A stretch of 64,000 bases of DNA. Origin: Ignavibacteria bacterium. Its GTDB lineage: Bacteria > Bacteroidota > Ignavibacteria > Tepidaquicellales > Tepidaquicellaceae. Where the stretch lies: the NCBI GenBank assembly GCA_019694675.1, contig JAIBBK010000017.1, forward strand, positions 1 through 64,000. Direction: 5' to 3'. Made by a program: the position numbers and the translations under genes. Under the pieces are notes generated by a model. That model searched no databases and had not been told where the DNA came from. It saw only the letters and a list, made by a program, of their open reading frames with translations. Of the stretch, positions 36,801 through 46,000 are shown one piece after another (position 1 is the stretch's first letter; each line of letters starts with the position of its first letter).

Positions 36801-38269
36801 GGACAAGTGTAGCTTCAGCCGGAGATGTCAATGGTGACGGATACAGTGATGTTATAATCGGGGCTGACGGATACTCCAATCCCGAGACTACGGAGGGAGC
36901 TGCATTTGTCTACAACGGATCAGCTGCAGGATTAACACTGACTCCCGGCTGGAGCGCAGAAAGTAATCAGGCTTTAGCAGGCATGGGATTTTCGGTTGCA
37001 ACAGCAGGCGATGTTAACGGAGACGGTTACAGTGATGTAGTTATCGGAACCCGTTATTATAGCAATGGACAAACATATGAAGGCAGAATACAGGTGTTTC
37101 ACGGTTCTGGCAACGGACTAAGTGCAAATGCAAACACGTCAGTTGAAAGCAACGTGTCAAATGCAAATCTTGGAAATTCAGTATCTTCAGCCGGAGATGT
37201 AAACGGAGACGGGTACAGTGACGTTATTGCAGGCGCAAGTAATTTTTCTAACGGAGAATCTCAGGAAGGCAAAGCATTTGTGTATTATGGCGGAGGAGAA
37301 GGTGGAGCAAGGGCTACAGTTCAGCAGTATAGCCCCGGTTCAAGCAGTGTGATAGGTTCAGGCGGACTTACATATTACAACGGTCAGGTGAAGCTTGCGA
37401 TATTTGCCAGAAGTCCGTACGGAAGGACGAAGGCAAAAATTAACCATGAGTATAAGACAAACGGAAATCCGTTCAGCGGTACTGTTGTAAGCAATAGTAC
37501 GGGTTCAACCGGAACGGGAGTTCTTACAAACCTCGGTCTTACAGGCACTGAGATATTCCACAGTATAGACGGGCTTCAGACAGGTAAGCTTTACAAGTGG
37601 AGGGCAAGAGTTCAGTACGACCTTGCAAGCAATCCTTATCAGAAACTTGGTCCGTGGAAGTACTACAATGCCTATAATCCTTTACCTCACGGCAACTTCA
37701 GGCCGAGCAACGGACTCACGCTCAACAAGGTTCTCAATCTCACCATGTTTGTTGAAGGATTCTACAATCCTGCGACGAACAATACTGTTCAGGACACTGT
37801 GAGAGTTTACATAAGGAACAGCACGAACCCTTACGCCATAATTGATTCATCAAAAGCCGTGTTCAGTTCAAGCGGCCAGGCAACTGTGAGTTTCACCAAT
37901 GTCACAAACGGTGTCAATTACTACATACAGGTCAAGCACAGAAACTCGCTTGAGACATGGAGCAAGACCGCGCAGGCATTCACTTCAGGACTTTTGAATT
38001 ACGATTTCACTACGGCGGCAACGAAGGCATTCGGCGACAACATGAAGCAGGTTGATTCATCGCCGGTGGAGTTTGCTGTTTACTCGGGAGATGTGAACAA
38101 AGACGGGACTGTTGACGCAACAGACCTAAGCCTGATTGACAATGATGCCACTGCATTTGCCGGCGGCTACATAGTAACTGATCTCACAGGTGATAATTTC
38201 ACGGATGGAACTGACTATGCGATTGCAGACAATAATGCGGGAAATTTTGTGAGCGTGGTCACGCCCTGA
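33863..38269 (+). CDS. FG-GAP protein with two seven-bladed propellers and X-dockerin cassette
   Basis: Secreted 1468-residue protein. A signal peptide (MKTILILFSALLFSGFVKSG) is followed by a roughly 260-residue N-terminal domain (NNIRFIYHSNGFTAK, GMRQDFIIKQKPAGEGKL, VNDADAVYPVTIDPLS) shared with the gene at 57343. Then come 14 FG-GAP repeats (about 284-1150), most reading TAGDVNGDGYSDVIVGA plus VYHGS-type strands, exactly two propellers of seven. A fibronectin-like domain (about 1150-1285, LYKWRARVQYD) precedes the X module (about 1290-1407, VKHRNSLETWSK) and dockerin (1408-1468; loops DVNKDGTVDATD and DLTGDNFTDGTD). The domain linker at 34615-34646 contains a dispersed CTCAATTC-type simple repeat. 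Many palindromes follow the stop. Probably a surface adhesin or matrix protein. Confidence 0.9.
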   Translation: MKTILILFSALLFSGFVKSGENAHKDTGGTVKLHCPDPVFAGLISTESGRVKSNGSGKDIIDEDWYGKAVQQIARDEYSISYSDDLNAYQSPNRKNNIRFIYHSNGFTAKTRSNKIPKLDAGDKSLSRDEMKYVTIEEWELKMSVDSERWGLEGKQVTASGNTASVENEKIRIQYLNNEEGMRQDFIIKQKPAGEGKLKLDVNVDTKLKVTVGADVLMFKNDKGEEKMKYTSLKVWDANGKPLRAYFEKKELSTLNSHFSILVNDADAVYPVTIDPLSTTASWTATGTQGDEHFGHTAATAGDVNGDGYSDVVIGAPEFDNSQNEGGRVYVYYGSATGLSSTANWTKDELGITAGGRFGYSVATAGDVNGDGYSDLIVGAMTFTNSPSVYGPGKAFVYHGSPSGLSAGANWGYAYTVANSGFGYSVSSAGDVNGDGYSDVIVGAPYTGINSDPGTAFVFHGGAGGLNPNPNWQYTNIFSFTYLGTSVSTAGDVNGDGYSDVIVGGPREPNGFTNAGKAIVFHGSASGLPANPNWTVLGSQVGAELGQSVSTAGDVNGDGYSDVMVGIWLFTNGNTSEGRVNVYHGSSTGLSGSANWVAESNSEDGNLGRFVSSAGDINGDGYGDIIAGAPNFSNGQSNEGKAFAWFGSSTGLGANGTPANADWSAESDLDTNYFGSCVATAGDVNGDGYSDVLVSSNTYPYDGYNKAGKVSLFTGSQSGLSTTFAWSNESNQQDALYGYSVSTAGDVNSDGYSDVIVGAYSYDNGQANEGRVYIYHGSSTGLSTTANTVSESNSASALFGYSVSTAGDVNGDGFSDVLVGGPGWAGSGRVYVFHGSLSGISTVWNYSLNADGSGYYLGCSVSTAGDVNGDGYSDVIVGAENYSNGQTEEGKAYIHYGGSTGLNTIAAWSSEINQAFAKLGHSVSTAGDINGDGYSDVIAGAIGYDNGQTNEGGVWVYYGSVSGISGSSFLEKNVTSASFGTSVASAGDVNGDGYSDVIIGADGYSNPETTEGAAFVYNGSAAGLTLTPGWSAESNQALAGMGFSVATAGDVNGDGYSDVVIGTRYYSNGQTYEGRIQVFHGSGNGLSANANTSVESNVSNANLGNSVSSAGDVNGDGYSDVIAGASNFSNGESQEGKAFVYYGGGEGGARATVQQYSPGSSSVIGSGGLTYYNGQVKLAIFARSPYGRTKAKINHEYKTNGNPFSGTVVSNSTGSTGTGVLTNLGLTGTEIFHSIDGLQTGKLYKWRARVQYDLASNPYQKLGPWKYYNAYNPLPHGNFRPSNGLTLNKVLNLTMFVEGFYNPATNNTVQDTVRVYIRNSTNPYAIIDSSKAVFSSSGQATVSFTNVTNGVNYYIQVKHRNSLETWSKTAQAFTSGLLNYDFTTAATKAFGDNMKQVDSSPVEFAVYSGDVNKDGTVDATDLSLIDNDATAFAGGYIVTDLTGDNFTDGTDYAIADNNAGNFVSVVTP

Positions 38270-38300
38270 CGGGGATTTGCAGTATTTTATGATCTTACTT

Positions 38301-38445
38301 AGCGCCTGAGTCCCGGGAATGCACCGGAGACTTAGGCGCTGACAAGGAAGAAAGAATCCCTCAGGGATTCCATGTTTATAGAAATACATCATATTGATGC
38401 ATCGACCCTAAAGGGGTCGCATATCTTTATCTTCATCACAAGTCA
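38301..38445. repeat. Left part of a 318-bp multi-hairpin repeat unit (copy A, split)
   Basis: Begins with a 12-bp stem AGCGCCTGAGTC / GACTTAGGCGCT around CCGG boxes, then the ATCCCTCAGGGAT and CGACCC...GGGTCG palindromes. It matches the left part of the units at 39120 and 39438 up to CACAAGTCA, then diverges into the toxin-antitoxin operon. Confidence 0.8.
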
Positions 38446-38506
38446 GGTAATATGCTTACATTTAACATGATTCAATGCGCACGGGTAAGCCATCAGATCT
38501 ACTACC

Positions 38507-38537
38507 TTGACTGACTGAATCTAACTGCATACCTTTG
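38507..38537 (+). promoter_or_regulatory. Promoter TTG-N20-TACCTTTG of the toxin-antitoxin operon
   Basis: TTG at 38507-38509 and TACCTTTG at 38530-38537 with 20 bases between match the Bacteroidota TTG/TAnnTTTG consensus. Transcription should begin about 38542, so the antitoxin message is leaderless or nearly so. Confidence 0.65.
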
Positions 38538-38541
38538 CGCG

Positions 38542-38754
38542 GTGAAAAAAATGCTGGATAAAAAAGAACTCATATCGGCAATGGAAACTCTTCCGGAAAA
38601 TCCCTCACTCGAAGAAGTACTTGGGAAGATCATTCTTCTTGAGAAGATCAATCAGGGCTTGGATGATGTATTGAATGACAGAACTTATACTCATGAACAG
38701 GTAATGGAGATGGTGAAAAGATGGTCAAAGTCAGATGGACGCAAAGAGCAGTAG
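38542..38754 (+). CDS. Antitoxin of a ParE-type toxin-antitoxin pair
   Basis: A 70-residue acidic/basic helical protein (LDKKELISAMETLPENPSLEEVLGKI, in two halves of the first 40 residues; RTYTHEQVMEMVKRWSKSDGR at the C-terminus). Its size, position and 34-base overlap with a ParE-family toxin gene identify it as the antitoxin. It should neutralise the toxin by direct binding and may repress its own promoter. The GTG at 38542 coincides with the predicted transcription start; the ATG at 38551 is an alternative start. I cannot assign it to a named antitoxin family with certainty. Confidence 0.75.
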   Translation: MKKMLDKKELISAMETLPENPSLEEVLGKIILLEKINQGLDDVLNDRTYTHEQVMEMVKRWSKSDGRKEQ

Positions 38755-39014
38755 ATGATCTTGAACAGATTCACAACTACATTTCTCAGGAATCCCCGCA
38801 CTTCGCTTCAGCAGAAATTCTGAAAATTCTCGACTGCGAAGAACTTATTCGCGACCACCCCAAAAGCGGAAGAATAGTACCTGAAATCGGCAGCCCTAAA
38901 ATAAGAGAGATCATCAAAGGCAGTTTCAGAGTTATCTATTTATTTGAAGAAGCAGGATCTGCAAGTATTCTGACAGTATATCATTCGTCGAGATTGCTGA
39001 AAGGGGTTGAGTGA
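38721..39014 (+). CDS. parE: RelE/ParE-family toxin
   Basis: A 97-residue toxin of the ParE/RelE superfamily: VRWTQRAVDDLEQIHNYISQ (N-terminal helix pair), DHPKSGRIVPEIG, KIREIIKGSFRVIYLF and ILTVYHSSRLL, all in the usual order and spacing. ParE toxins poison DNA gyrase; RelE relatives cut mRNA on ribosomes. The GRIVPE and IREII...FRVIY pattern favours ParE. The gene overlaps the antitoxin by 34 bases, so the two are co-translated. The operon sits inside a broken 318-bp repeat unit, suggesting it was inserted there. Confidence 0.88.
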   Translation: MVKVRWTQRAVDDLEQIHNYISQESPHFASAEILKILDCEELIRDHPKSGRIVPEIGSPKIREIIKGSFRVIYLFEEAGSASILTVYHSSRLLKGVE

Positions 39015-39029
39015 ATTGATCGCGTCAAG

Positions 39030-39119
39030 CGGCATCTAAATCGTTTGTGGAATTCATATTGCATTCACATAATCCTCATAGTATCAATCTGCAAATGCGA
39101 ATCTCGAACGAATGATAAC
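39030..39119. repeat. Right part of the split 318-bp repeat unit (copy A continued)
   Basis: From CGGCATCT onward this matches the tails of the units ending at 39437 and 39751 (GGCATCT..ATCGTTT, AATTCAT, CAATCTGCAAATGC). Together with 38301-38445 it makes up one unit interrupted by the toxin-antitoxin operon. Confidence 0.75.
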
Positions 39120-39437
39120 AGATGCTCCCAAGTCCCGGCAAAGCACCGGAGATTCATTTGCGGACAAAATATGTATCCCGAAGGGATTCCATGTTTATAA
39201 AAATTCATCATAATGATTCAACGACCCTGAAGGGGTCGCACATATATGTCTGTTTCACAAATCACGCATTTGCGAGATCTTCATTATTCGACCCCGTCGG
39301 GGTCGGGCGGTGATGCAGGCTCGTTTCTATAAACATGGGATGCCTTCGGCATCTGATTCGTTTGCGAAATTCATACTGCAAACACATGATCCCCGATTGA
39401 AACAATTTGTAAATGGGAATCCCGATTGAATGATCAC
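39120..39437. repeat. 318-bp multi-hairpin repeat, copy B
   Basis: Full unit containing four palindromes: ATCCCGAAGGGAT, CGACCCTGAAGGGGTCG, CGACCCCGTCGGGGTCG and GATGCCTTCGGCATC, plus an AGTCCCGG...CCGG box at its left. No coding frame is credible. Confidence 0.9.
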
Positions 39438-39751
39438 AGATGCTCCCGAGTCCCGGCAAAGCACCGGTGACTCAGTCGCGAACAAGGGAGTAAGAATCCC
39501 GAAGGGATTCCATGTTTATAGAAATTCATCATTATGATTGAACGACCCTGAAGGGGTCACATATCTTTATGTTCTTCACAAGTCACGCAATTGCGAGATC
39601 TTTATTGTTCGACCCCGTCGGGGTCGGGCGGTGATGCAGGATCGTTTCTATAAACATGGGATGCCTTCGGCATCTGATTCGTTATTGAAATTCATGAAGC
39701 AAACATATGATCCTCTTAGTATCAATCTGCAAATGCAAATCATGCGGAGAG
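39438..39751. repeat. 318-bp multi-hairpin repeat, copy C
   Basis: Second full unit, starting AGATGCTCCC like copy B and carrying the same four palindromes. It runs up to the stop codon of the BNR-dockerin gene, so its hairpins may also end that gene's transcript. A related fragment of the left box occurs at 55405-55436. Confidence 0.9.
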
Positions 39752-42679
39752 TCATTCTTGCTCTCTGAGAATTTTTTGTCCTTCTTCATACTTTAATCTC
39801 TGCATATAATTTTCAAACACCGGCGGAATGTCGGTCGACACCGGATTTAAAACTGTCGGCTCTGCACCCGGAGGGGCAACCTCCGCCACGAAGTTGGCAG
39901 CATTGTTATCGGCAAGGGCAAAGTCGGTTCCGTCAACAAAATTGTCACCGGTGATGTCTGTGACAACATAACCACCGATGTAGTTCGCTGCATCATTGTC
40001 AATGCTCCCTACATCAGTGCCATCAATTGTTCCGTCCTGATTTACATCACCGCTGTACATTCCTCTGAACAATGGCGATTTCTGTACTATCGCCTGATTG
40101 TTACCATACGCCTGACTGTCGGGTTGAATGAAATTCCAGTTGCCGAAACTAACACCCCTTGTCAATGCCTGTGGTGTTGCATTCCAGGTTATAATGCTGT
40201 TTCTGTGTCTGACAACTCTGTAGTAATTGCCGGATAAAACCTTGTCGAATACCAGGTTATTGGATACTGCATTGTCCTCAATTGTGGCAACAGCAGAATC
40301 TACGACTACGCTTGGCAGATCCCCTCTGTGGAGATATACTCTGATTGTATCCTGCAATCTCCAGAAGGGGTTTGTGGGAATGAACATTCCCTGAGACGCA
40401 AGTTCAACCGTAGCGTTTGTGCTTTGTGTCGGCAGATTTTGCACGCAAACATTGTCAATGTAAAGATTGTTTCCAGAACCACTTCTTGCTTTCATCCTTA
40501 TCTTGTTGGTTCCAACAGGAAGCGAATAGATCTTTGGCCTCCATTGACCTGCAGCAGGAGTAAACGGGGATGCTGTCGGAGGAGCTGAATTCAATTCCCC
40601 GGTACCGTCAAATCTACCAAAAAGCCTCTGCAAAAGACTCCATGAAACACCCTCGTTGTTTGAGATCTCGATATCAAGTGTATCCGATCCGAAGCTTGCA
40701 CTTGTGTCAGGAGCGTATGCTTCGTCAAAGGTAAGATAATCACCCGCGACTGATGAAACGAAGTTGTTGGATACCAGCGATTGCAGATCTCCAGCAGCAG
40801 CAGAATAGAAATCAAACTTGGCGGACCCGTCACCAATTCCGTAGGCGCTCGCTGAATTTCTGCTCCAGTAATTCGTCCCGCTGTATTCCTGATACAATCC
40901 CGCAGGTGGGAACTTCGTGTTTGAGAAATCTTCGCAGGGCGCGGCATTTGATGTGTTGGTAACATTAACAGTCACAGTTCTCTTGTGAACCGGTGTGCCG
41001 TTTGAACCTTGTCCGGTTACTGTTACAGTATAAACACCGGTCGGGGTCACTGTACCAACAGTCCTTACCTTTAAATACTTCGTGTTGGGATAAGAGCTAA
41101 GTGTGTTGCCACCCAGGAACTCGAGACCAATACTGCCGGTGGCAGGCGTTGGTGTTACTGTAGCACTGAAGGTTGTAACATCGGCGTAAAGTTTGACTGA
41201 CGGAACTGAAATAGTCACATTTCTGCTGTCGTTTGTCTGATCAATATTCTGATTGGCCGGGCTCGCAAGTAATCCGAAATCCGGTAAGTAAGATCCGACA
41301 TTCTTGTATGTGCCCAATCTGCCATCATACCAAACTGCAAAGCCCGCTTTGGGATTTGCTGTCATACCGTCATAGTCTCCGCGATAACAATTGGAATTAG
41401 GCGGGCATGAAGGATTGGGATAAGTCCATGACTGAGTGGTCAATTTCTGATTAGCCGCAAATGATGTTCCGCCGTTATCCGTATATGTAGCGTAAACATT
41501 CACTGCATATGTTGCGGGATTCTCCCTTGTGTCATACCATTTGATATACAGCCTGCCCGTTTCCTTCTCGCACCAGATCGCCGGGAACCATTGATCGCCT
41601 GTTGTTACATCATTAACAGTTACCTTGTTCGACCATGTAGCTCCCTGATCGTCAGAGTACTGAAGGATTATGTCAGGTTTGTTGCCGTTACCCGCGGGTA
41701 CGTTTGAAGCATAGACCAGATAGAACCTTCCTCTGTAAGGACCATAGCTGTTGTCCATGGCGATCATCGGATACGGCCTGGTTCTTCCGTTGTTAATGAC
41801 AAGTCGGCCTACAGAGTTGAGAGTACCTACAAAACCAGCCACTGTCAGACTTGATCTGACAGAGAAGTTTGCTCCTCCGTTTGTAGAACGGTGAAAGGTA
41901 TATGTGGCATTTTCCGTTGAGCCGGTATTTGTTACATACATTACACATCCGCCCTGAGTACTGCCGTTCGGACCCACGGCAATCATTACACCGGGGATAG
42001 TGTTGCTGGAGGTGTAGGTCTGCGTCCAGTTTGTTCCGCCGTTAGTGCTTCTGGCAAAGTTTCCCGGAGTGATGGCAGCATAAAGATAGTTCTTATACGG
42101 ACCGTTAGTCTGATCAGCTGCCAGAGTGTTCCGGTCGTTTCCGTTGACCGAAAGGACTGCAGAGCCATAAGTTTGTCCCCCGTTGGTTGACTTGTAAACA
42201 TACTGTCCGCTGACTCCTGATCCGTAAAACAAATTGCCTGTGCTGTCCCATGCTGACCACGGGTTACAGCAAGTTGTAGGATGATAAGTCGGATTGCTTT
42301 GTGTCCAGTTGTAACCGTCCGTGGTATAATATGCGTTCTGTCCGTTCGTTAGGTTGTTCACCCCGAACTGCATGTTCAGAGGATTCCTTGGATTTGACAC
42401 AAGCATCTGTTGAGCATAGTCAACTCCCATTTCAAAATTGTCAAAACCGTTTGCATCTGTGATGATATCAAGATCATCATCCGTTGTTTCGACTACATGT
42501 GTCAGCGCTTCCCTTGTCGGCCTGTCAATATAGGGATCGCTTTCATCGTAATTGAACATTGCTTCATTGTATGGAAGCGGAGCTTTCTGACCTTGAAAGA
42601 TTTCGAATCCTACAAAAGCTAAGATCAGCAAAACCGCAAAGCCGGAAATACTGCTCGCGAAGAAGTTTGAATTTTTCAT
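39752..42679 (-). CDS. BNR/sialidase-like propeller protein with MAM-like domain and X-dockerin cassette
   Basis: A 975-residue protein with an N-terminal hydrophobic segment (about 8-29) that acts as signal peptide or anchor. Residues about 90-470 form a sialidase-type propeller with Asp-box/BNR-like strands (KSTNGGQTYGS, RSTNGGTNWTQTY, HRSTNGGANFSV, YSDDQGATWSNKV, YTDNGGTSFAA). An Ig-like segment follows, then a MAM/choice-of-anchor-J-like jellyroll (about 575-755, PCEDFSNTKFPPAGL to LYIDNVCVQ). The X module (about 765-875, VRHRNSIITWNA) and dockerin (876-936; DVNQDGTIDGTD, DITGDNFVDGTD) follow. Uniquely, 39 residues continue after the dockerin (PGAEPTVLNP...KILREQE). No sialidase catalytic set was identified, so an enzymatic role is unproven. 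Confidence 0.88.
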   Translation of the reverse strand: MKNSNFFASSISGFAVLLILAFVGFEIFQGQKAPLPYNEAMFNYDESDPYIDRPTREALTHVVETTDDDLDIITDANGFDNFEMGVDYAQQMLVSNPRNPLNMQFGVNNLTNGQNAYYTTDGYNWTQSNPTYHPTTCCNPWSAWDSTGNLFYGSGVSGQYVYKSTNGGQTYGSAVLSVNGNDRNTLAADQTNGPYKNYLYAAITPGNFARSTNGGTNWTQTYTSSNTIPGVMIAVGPNGSTQGGCVMYVTNTGSTENATYTFHRSTNGGANFSVRSSLTVAGFVGTLNSVGRLVINNGRTRPYPMIAMDNSYGPYRGRFYLVYASNVPAGNGNKPDIILQYSDDQGATWSNKVTVNDVTTGDQWFPAIWCEKETGRLYIKWYDTRENPATYAVNVYATYTDNGGTSFAANQKLTTQSWTYPNPSCPPNSNCYRGDYDGMTANPKAGFAVWYDGRLGTYKNVGSYLPDFGLLASPANQNIDQTNDSRNVTISVPSVKLYADVTTFSATVTPTPATGSIGLEFLGGNTLSSYPNTKYLKVRTVGTVTPTGVYTVTVTGQGSNGTPVHKRTVTVNVTNTSNAAPCEDFSNTKFPPAGLYQEYSGTNYWSRNSASAYGIGDGSAKFDFYSAAAGDLQSLVSNNFVSSVAGDYLTFDEAYAPDTSASFGSDTLDIEISNNEGVSWSLLQRLFGRFDGTGELNSAPPTASPFTPAAGQWRPKIYSLPVGTNKIRMKARSGSGNNLYIDNVCVQNLPTQSTNATVELASQGMFIPTNPFWRLQDTIRVYLHRGDLPSVVVDSAVATIEDNAVSNNLVFDKVLSGNYYRVVRHRNSIITWNATPQALTRGVSFGNWNFIQPDSQAYGNNQAIVQKSPLFRGMYSGDVNQDGTIDGTDVGSIDNDAANYIGGYVVTDITGDNFVDGTDFALADNNAANFVAEVAPPGAEPTVLNPVSTDIPPVFENYMQRLKYEEGQKILREQE

Positions 42680-42764
42680 ATTTGTTGATTTGTATTGTTA
42701 TTGAGCTCCTATGAAGCAGAAGGATCACCTCTCTATTACACTCAATCTTACTAATTAATGGAGA

Positions 42765-42784
42765 GGCAGAACGAAAGTTCTGCC
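42765..42784. repeat. Hairpin GGCAGAAC-GAAA-GTTCTGCC
   Basis: Perfect 8-bp stem with a 4-base loop, located just downstream (in minus-strand sense) of the orphan dockerin fragment and upstream of the BNR gene. It may be the leftover terminator of the gene that once carried the fragment; no T-run follows. Confidence 0.55.
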
Positions 42785-42799
42785 GCATTCTATTTCAAA

Positions 42800-43042
42800 T
42801 TATTGAATCTCAACAGAGACAAAGTTTGCAGCACTATTATCTGCTATCAACAAATCTATTCCGTCAACAAAGAAATCCCCGGTAAGATCAGTATTTACAT
42901 ATCCAACTGCTCCTATGAATGCAGCATTGTCTATAATTCCGACATCTGTGGCATAAACAATTCCATCCTGGTTTATATCGCCACCGTAGATACAGAATTT
43001 AGTTCCTTTTAGAATTTGATTGTCTCCGATGTTAATACTAAT
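42800..43042 (-). pseudogene. Orphan dockerin fragment (gene remnant)
   Basis: In the minus-strand frame ending in TAA at 42800 the sequence reads NQILKGTKFCIYGGDINQDG, then IVYATDVGIIDNAAFIGAVG, YVNTDLTGDFFVDGIDLLIA and DNSAANFVSVEIQ. It is a dockerin module close to that of the 533-residue MAM-like protein (NQILKGSRYCIYSGD). There is no start codon, a TGA lies just upstream at 43043-43045, and the X module is missing. Several calcium-loop residues have changed (VDATD to VYATD, DGTD to DGID). I read it as the decayed end of a deleted dockerin gene. Confidence 0.85.
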
Positions 43043-43099
43043 TCATACCATTCCAGTTGATTAGATCATTTTCCTGCATGATATTTCTGACAATAAATT

Positions 43100-46000
43100 T
43101 CACGGGCTTATGATCGGATTCATCACACAGACAAAATTGTATGCGTTGTTCTCCACTATTGCTGCATCGCTCGCATCCACCGTTCCGTCACCGTTGATAT
43201 CAGTGCTGACATAACCTTCAGCAAAGTTAAAGACATCGTTTTCAACTGATTCATAATCAGATGCATCTACCATTCCGTCTTTGTTAATGTCTCCTGCGTA
43301 AAACCCGAATTTCACTGGAGTCCCGGGCAGTTGCGTCATATTACTGCTGTATGATTTTGCTATGTTGTCTGTGAAGTCATAGCTTGCTTCGCAGTTGTTG
43401 AAGTAGAACGGATTTGCATGACTCCATGTCTCCAGATGATTCCTGTGAAGAATCACAAGGTAGTATGCTGAATCATTGTTGACTCTGATGAAATTGAAAT
43501 TCCCGGTTCCTGCAGAATCAAGACATCTTCTGCTTGAATCAATTATGACTTCAGGATCATTGTAACTGCGAACTTGCACTGTAACTGTATCCGGTGTCAT
43601 AATTCCTGTGGTGGAATTATAAAGTCCCTCCAAAAGAATGGTGAGCTGCAATTCTCTTGAAGTTCTTGGGGAAATGTCAATCCGGAAATTCTTTGATGAG
43701 TCAGAAAAGTCGTGCCATACTCCGCTTGTATCCGAGTGGCTGAAGTAAAACGCATTTCTTCTGACGGGAATTTCATGCTGATAAGATGCTCTGATGTTTT
43801 CAGAAGTGGTCTGAATATACCCGACATAGAACCTTGTGTTTGGAAGAATATTAATTGGAGAATCCAGTTCATGCACTTTGGAGACAACCGAACTTGTTCC
43901 CTGCGGCGTTTGCAGTTGCGGAGATACATACATTGCAGCACCGGGCATTCCGTTTCCGTCATCCTCATAAATTGCAAGCTTGTAAAAAACATCACCGCTT
44001 GAGGAATCAAGGAAGCTGTGATCTATTGCATAAATCGGGAATGTATCCGTCATGCTCTGATTTCTGAAAGCCGCCGCCATTCTCCCAACACTTCCGTTGA
44101 ATCCGGCGCCTCCGTTCATCCCACTGCAAGGATCTGTGTAATTGAATGCATCACAGGAAAGAGAAAAACAATATTCCTTTGAATCATAGCCATTGAGCGG
44201 AACAAGTTCATCCGGAATTGCCTGAACAATAACCGAATAAGAACCGGGGGGACCAATGGAAGGCATTTGCAAAGAAACAAGTGATGTTGAATCCGGAAAG
44301 TAAGGGATTGTTAAGTCAGTGTCGAATATAATGACGAATGTTTCCATATTCTTGATCAGAAAATTCACTTTGACCGAATCGCTTACAATTTGCGGACGAT
44401 TGATAACGGCGCTTATCGTATCTGAGGCACCCCATTTCTTGCAGGTCTTTCCCTTAGCATATAGGTTGTTCACAAGAACTGAATCATCCTGATTGCCTGA
44501 AGTATCGCGGCCAGCAGTCCATAAAGAAAAAGTGTGAACATAATTCAATGCAATCAGATTATTGATCGTATCAACATATCCACCTTCAGAAGAATAGCTC
44601 TGGCCGCCGTCTGTTGAATGATATAGTCCGAGAGCAGACTCTTGAAGAGTATCCAACTCGGAATCATCATACCTGAAAATGAAATGAGCATTTAAGGCGG
44701 AGTTGTTTTGGGGCTCTATTAAGAATTGCCTTCGTATGCCCGGGAAGCTTTCTGCAACTTCCAAAGCGGTATGTGTCCTTGTAATTCTGGTGATCCCAAA
44801 ATTTTTATTCGAAGTAAGAACAGCTCCCAATCCTCCGACATTCAGAAAGAATGGATTGTTGATAAACCTTGTCGTAACTACAGATCCGTTTCCTCTGACA
44901 GTATTGCCGGCGCTTTCGAAAAGTCTCGCCGTGTCGAGAAGTGTGATTGTAAATCCGTTCAGATCAAGATTGCCGCTGATAACCGAAAGCAATCCCGGAA
45001 GTGAATCGGCAGAAGACAAACTTACTCCAGAAGCATTGTTGATCGTTATGTTTGAGTAATCTATGTTTTGAGTTGTGAGTGACTGTGCCGAGTCGCCATT
45101 GTATTCGATCGTTCCGTTTGCGGTGATAAATGTGCCATGGTTCGTAATAGCTTCTCCGGGGTGGGAAAGCTTCAATGTCCTTGACGAGGCATTGAGAGAG
45201 CCGAGGCTGTTGATTATAATCTTTGAAAACTGATGATCGGTCTGTAATGACACATTACTTCCGCTGTCTATAAGAGCGACTGCTGAGCCCGTGAATCTTC
45301 CCGCACCTGAAACGGAAGTGGTGCCTTTGAAACTGAATACGGAAACATCTATATCGCCGTTGTTCATCAATGAAGGACTGTCGAATACAATCGAACCTTT
45401 TCCTGAGATCAGGCCGCCGCTGTTCAATGTTATTCCCGTTCCTGATTCGCCGTTTACAAATAATGATTTTGAAGAATCAATTGTTAACTGCGCATTGGTA
45501 TTTACAGTGAGAAAATTGGCACTGATATTTTCCGTCACGGTAACAGTATGAAAACCCTGAATGGAAACAGAAGCGCTTGTATTGTCAGGCGTGCTCGTTG
45601 CCGGAATCCAGTCAATACCGCCGTTGTTTGACATTTCCCAGGTCAGGGCCGAGCTCCAGATTCCTGATGCTTTGCTTCTGAAAAATTTGGCTGACGGCGA
45701 ACCGATGGCAGATGCGAGGTAGAGGTAAGCTTTGCCCGTGTTTGAATTTTTCTCAGGCGCTCCAACTAGTATATCATCAAATCCGTCATTGTTGACATCT
45801 CCGGCTGAGGATACTGCAACACCAAAGCAATCACCCTGCAATTCACCGGTCATAGTTATGTCTACAGTATTATTCATCTGTGCTCCGCCATAATAAATGT
45901 AGACCTTTCCTCTTTTGTTTTCAAACTGCTCTGAACCGACAATAATATCCGAAAAACCATCACCGTTTATATCACCGGCAGAAGGAGTACGCCCAAACTG

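Noticed and set aside
38301..39751. Insertion sequence or transposon
   Set aside because: No transposase or REP-associated tyrosine transposase gene is present; only non-coding hairpin repeats flank the toxin-antitoxin pair.
39752..42679. Active sialidase
   Set aside because: BNR-like strands are present, but the catalytic arginine triad, tyrosine/glutamate pair and aspartate could not be placed with confidence.
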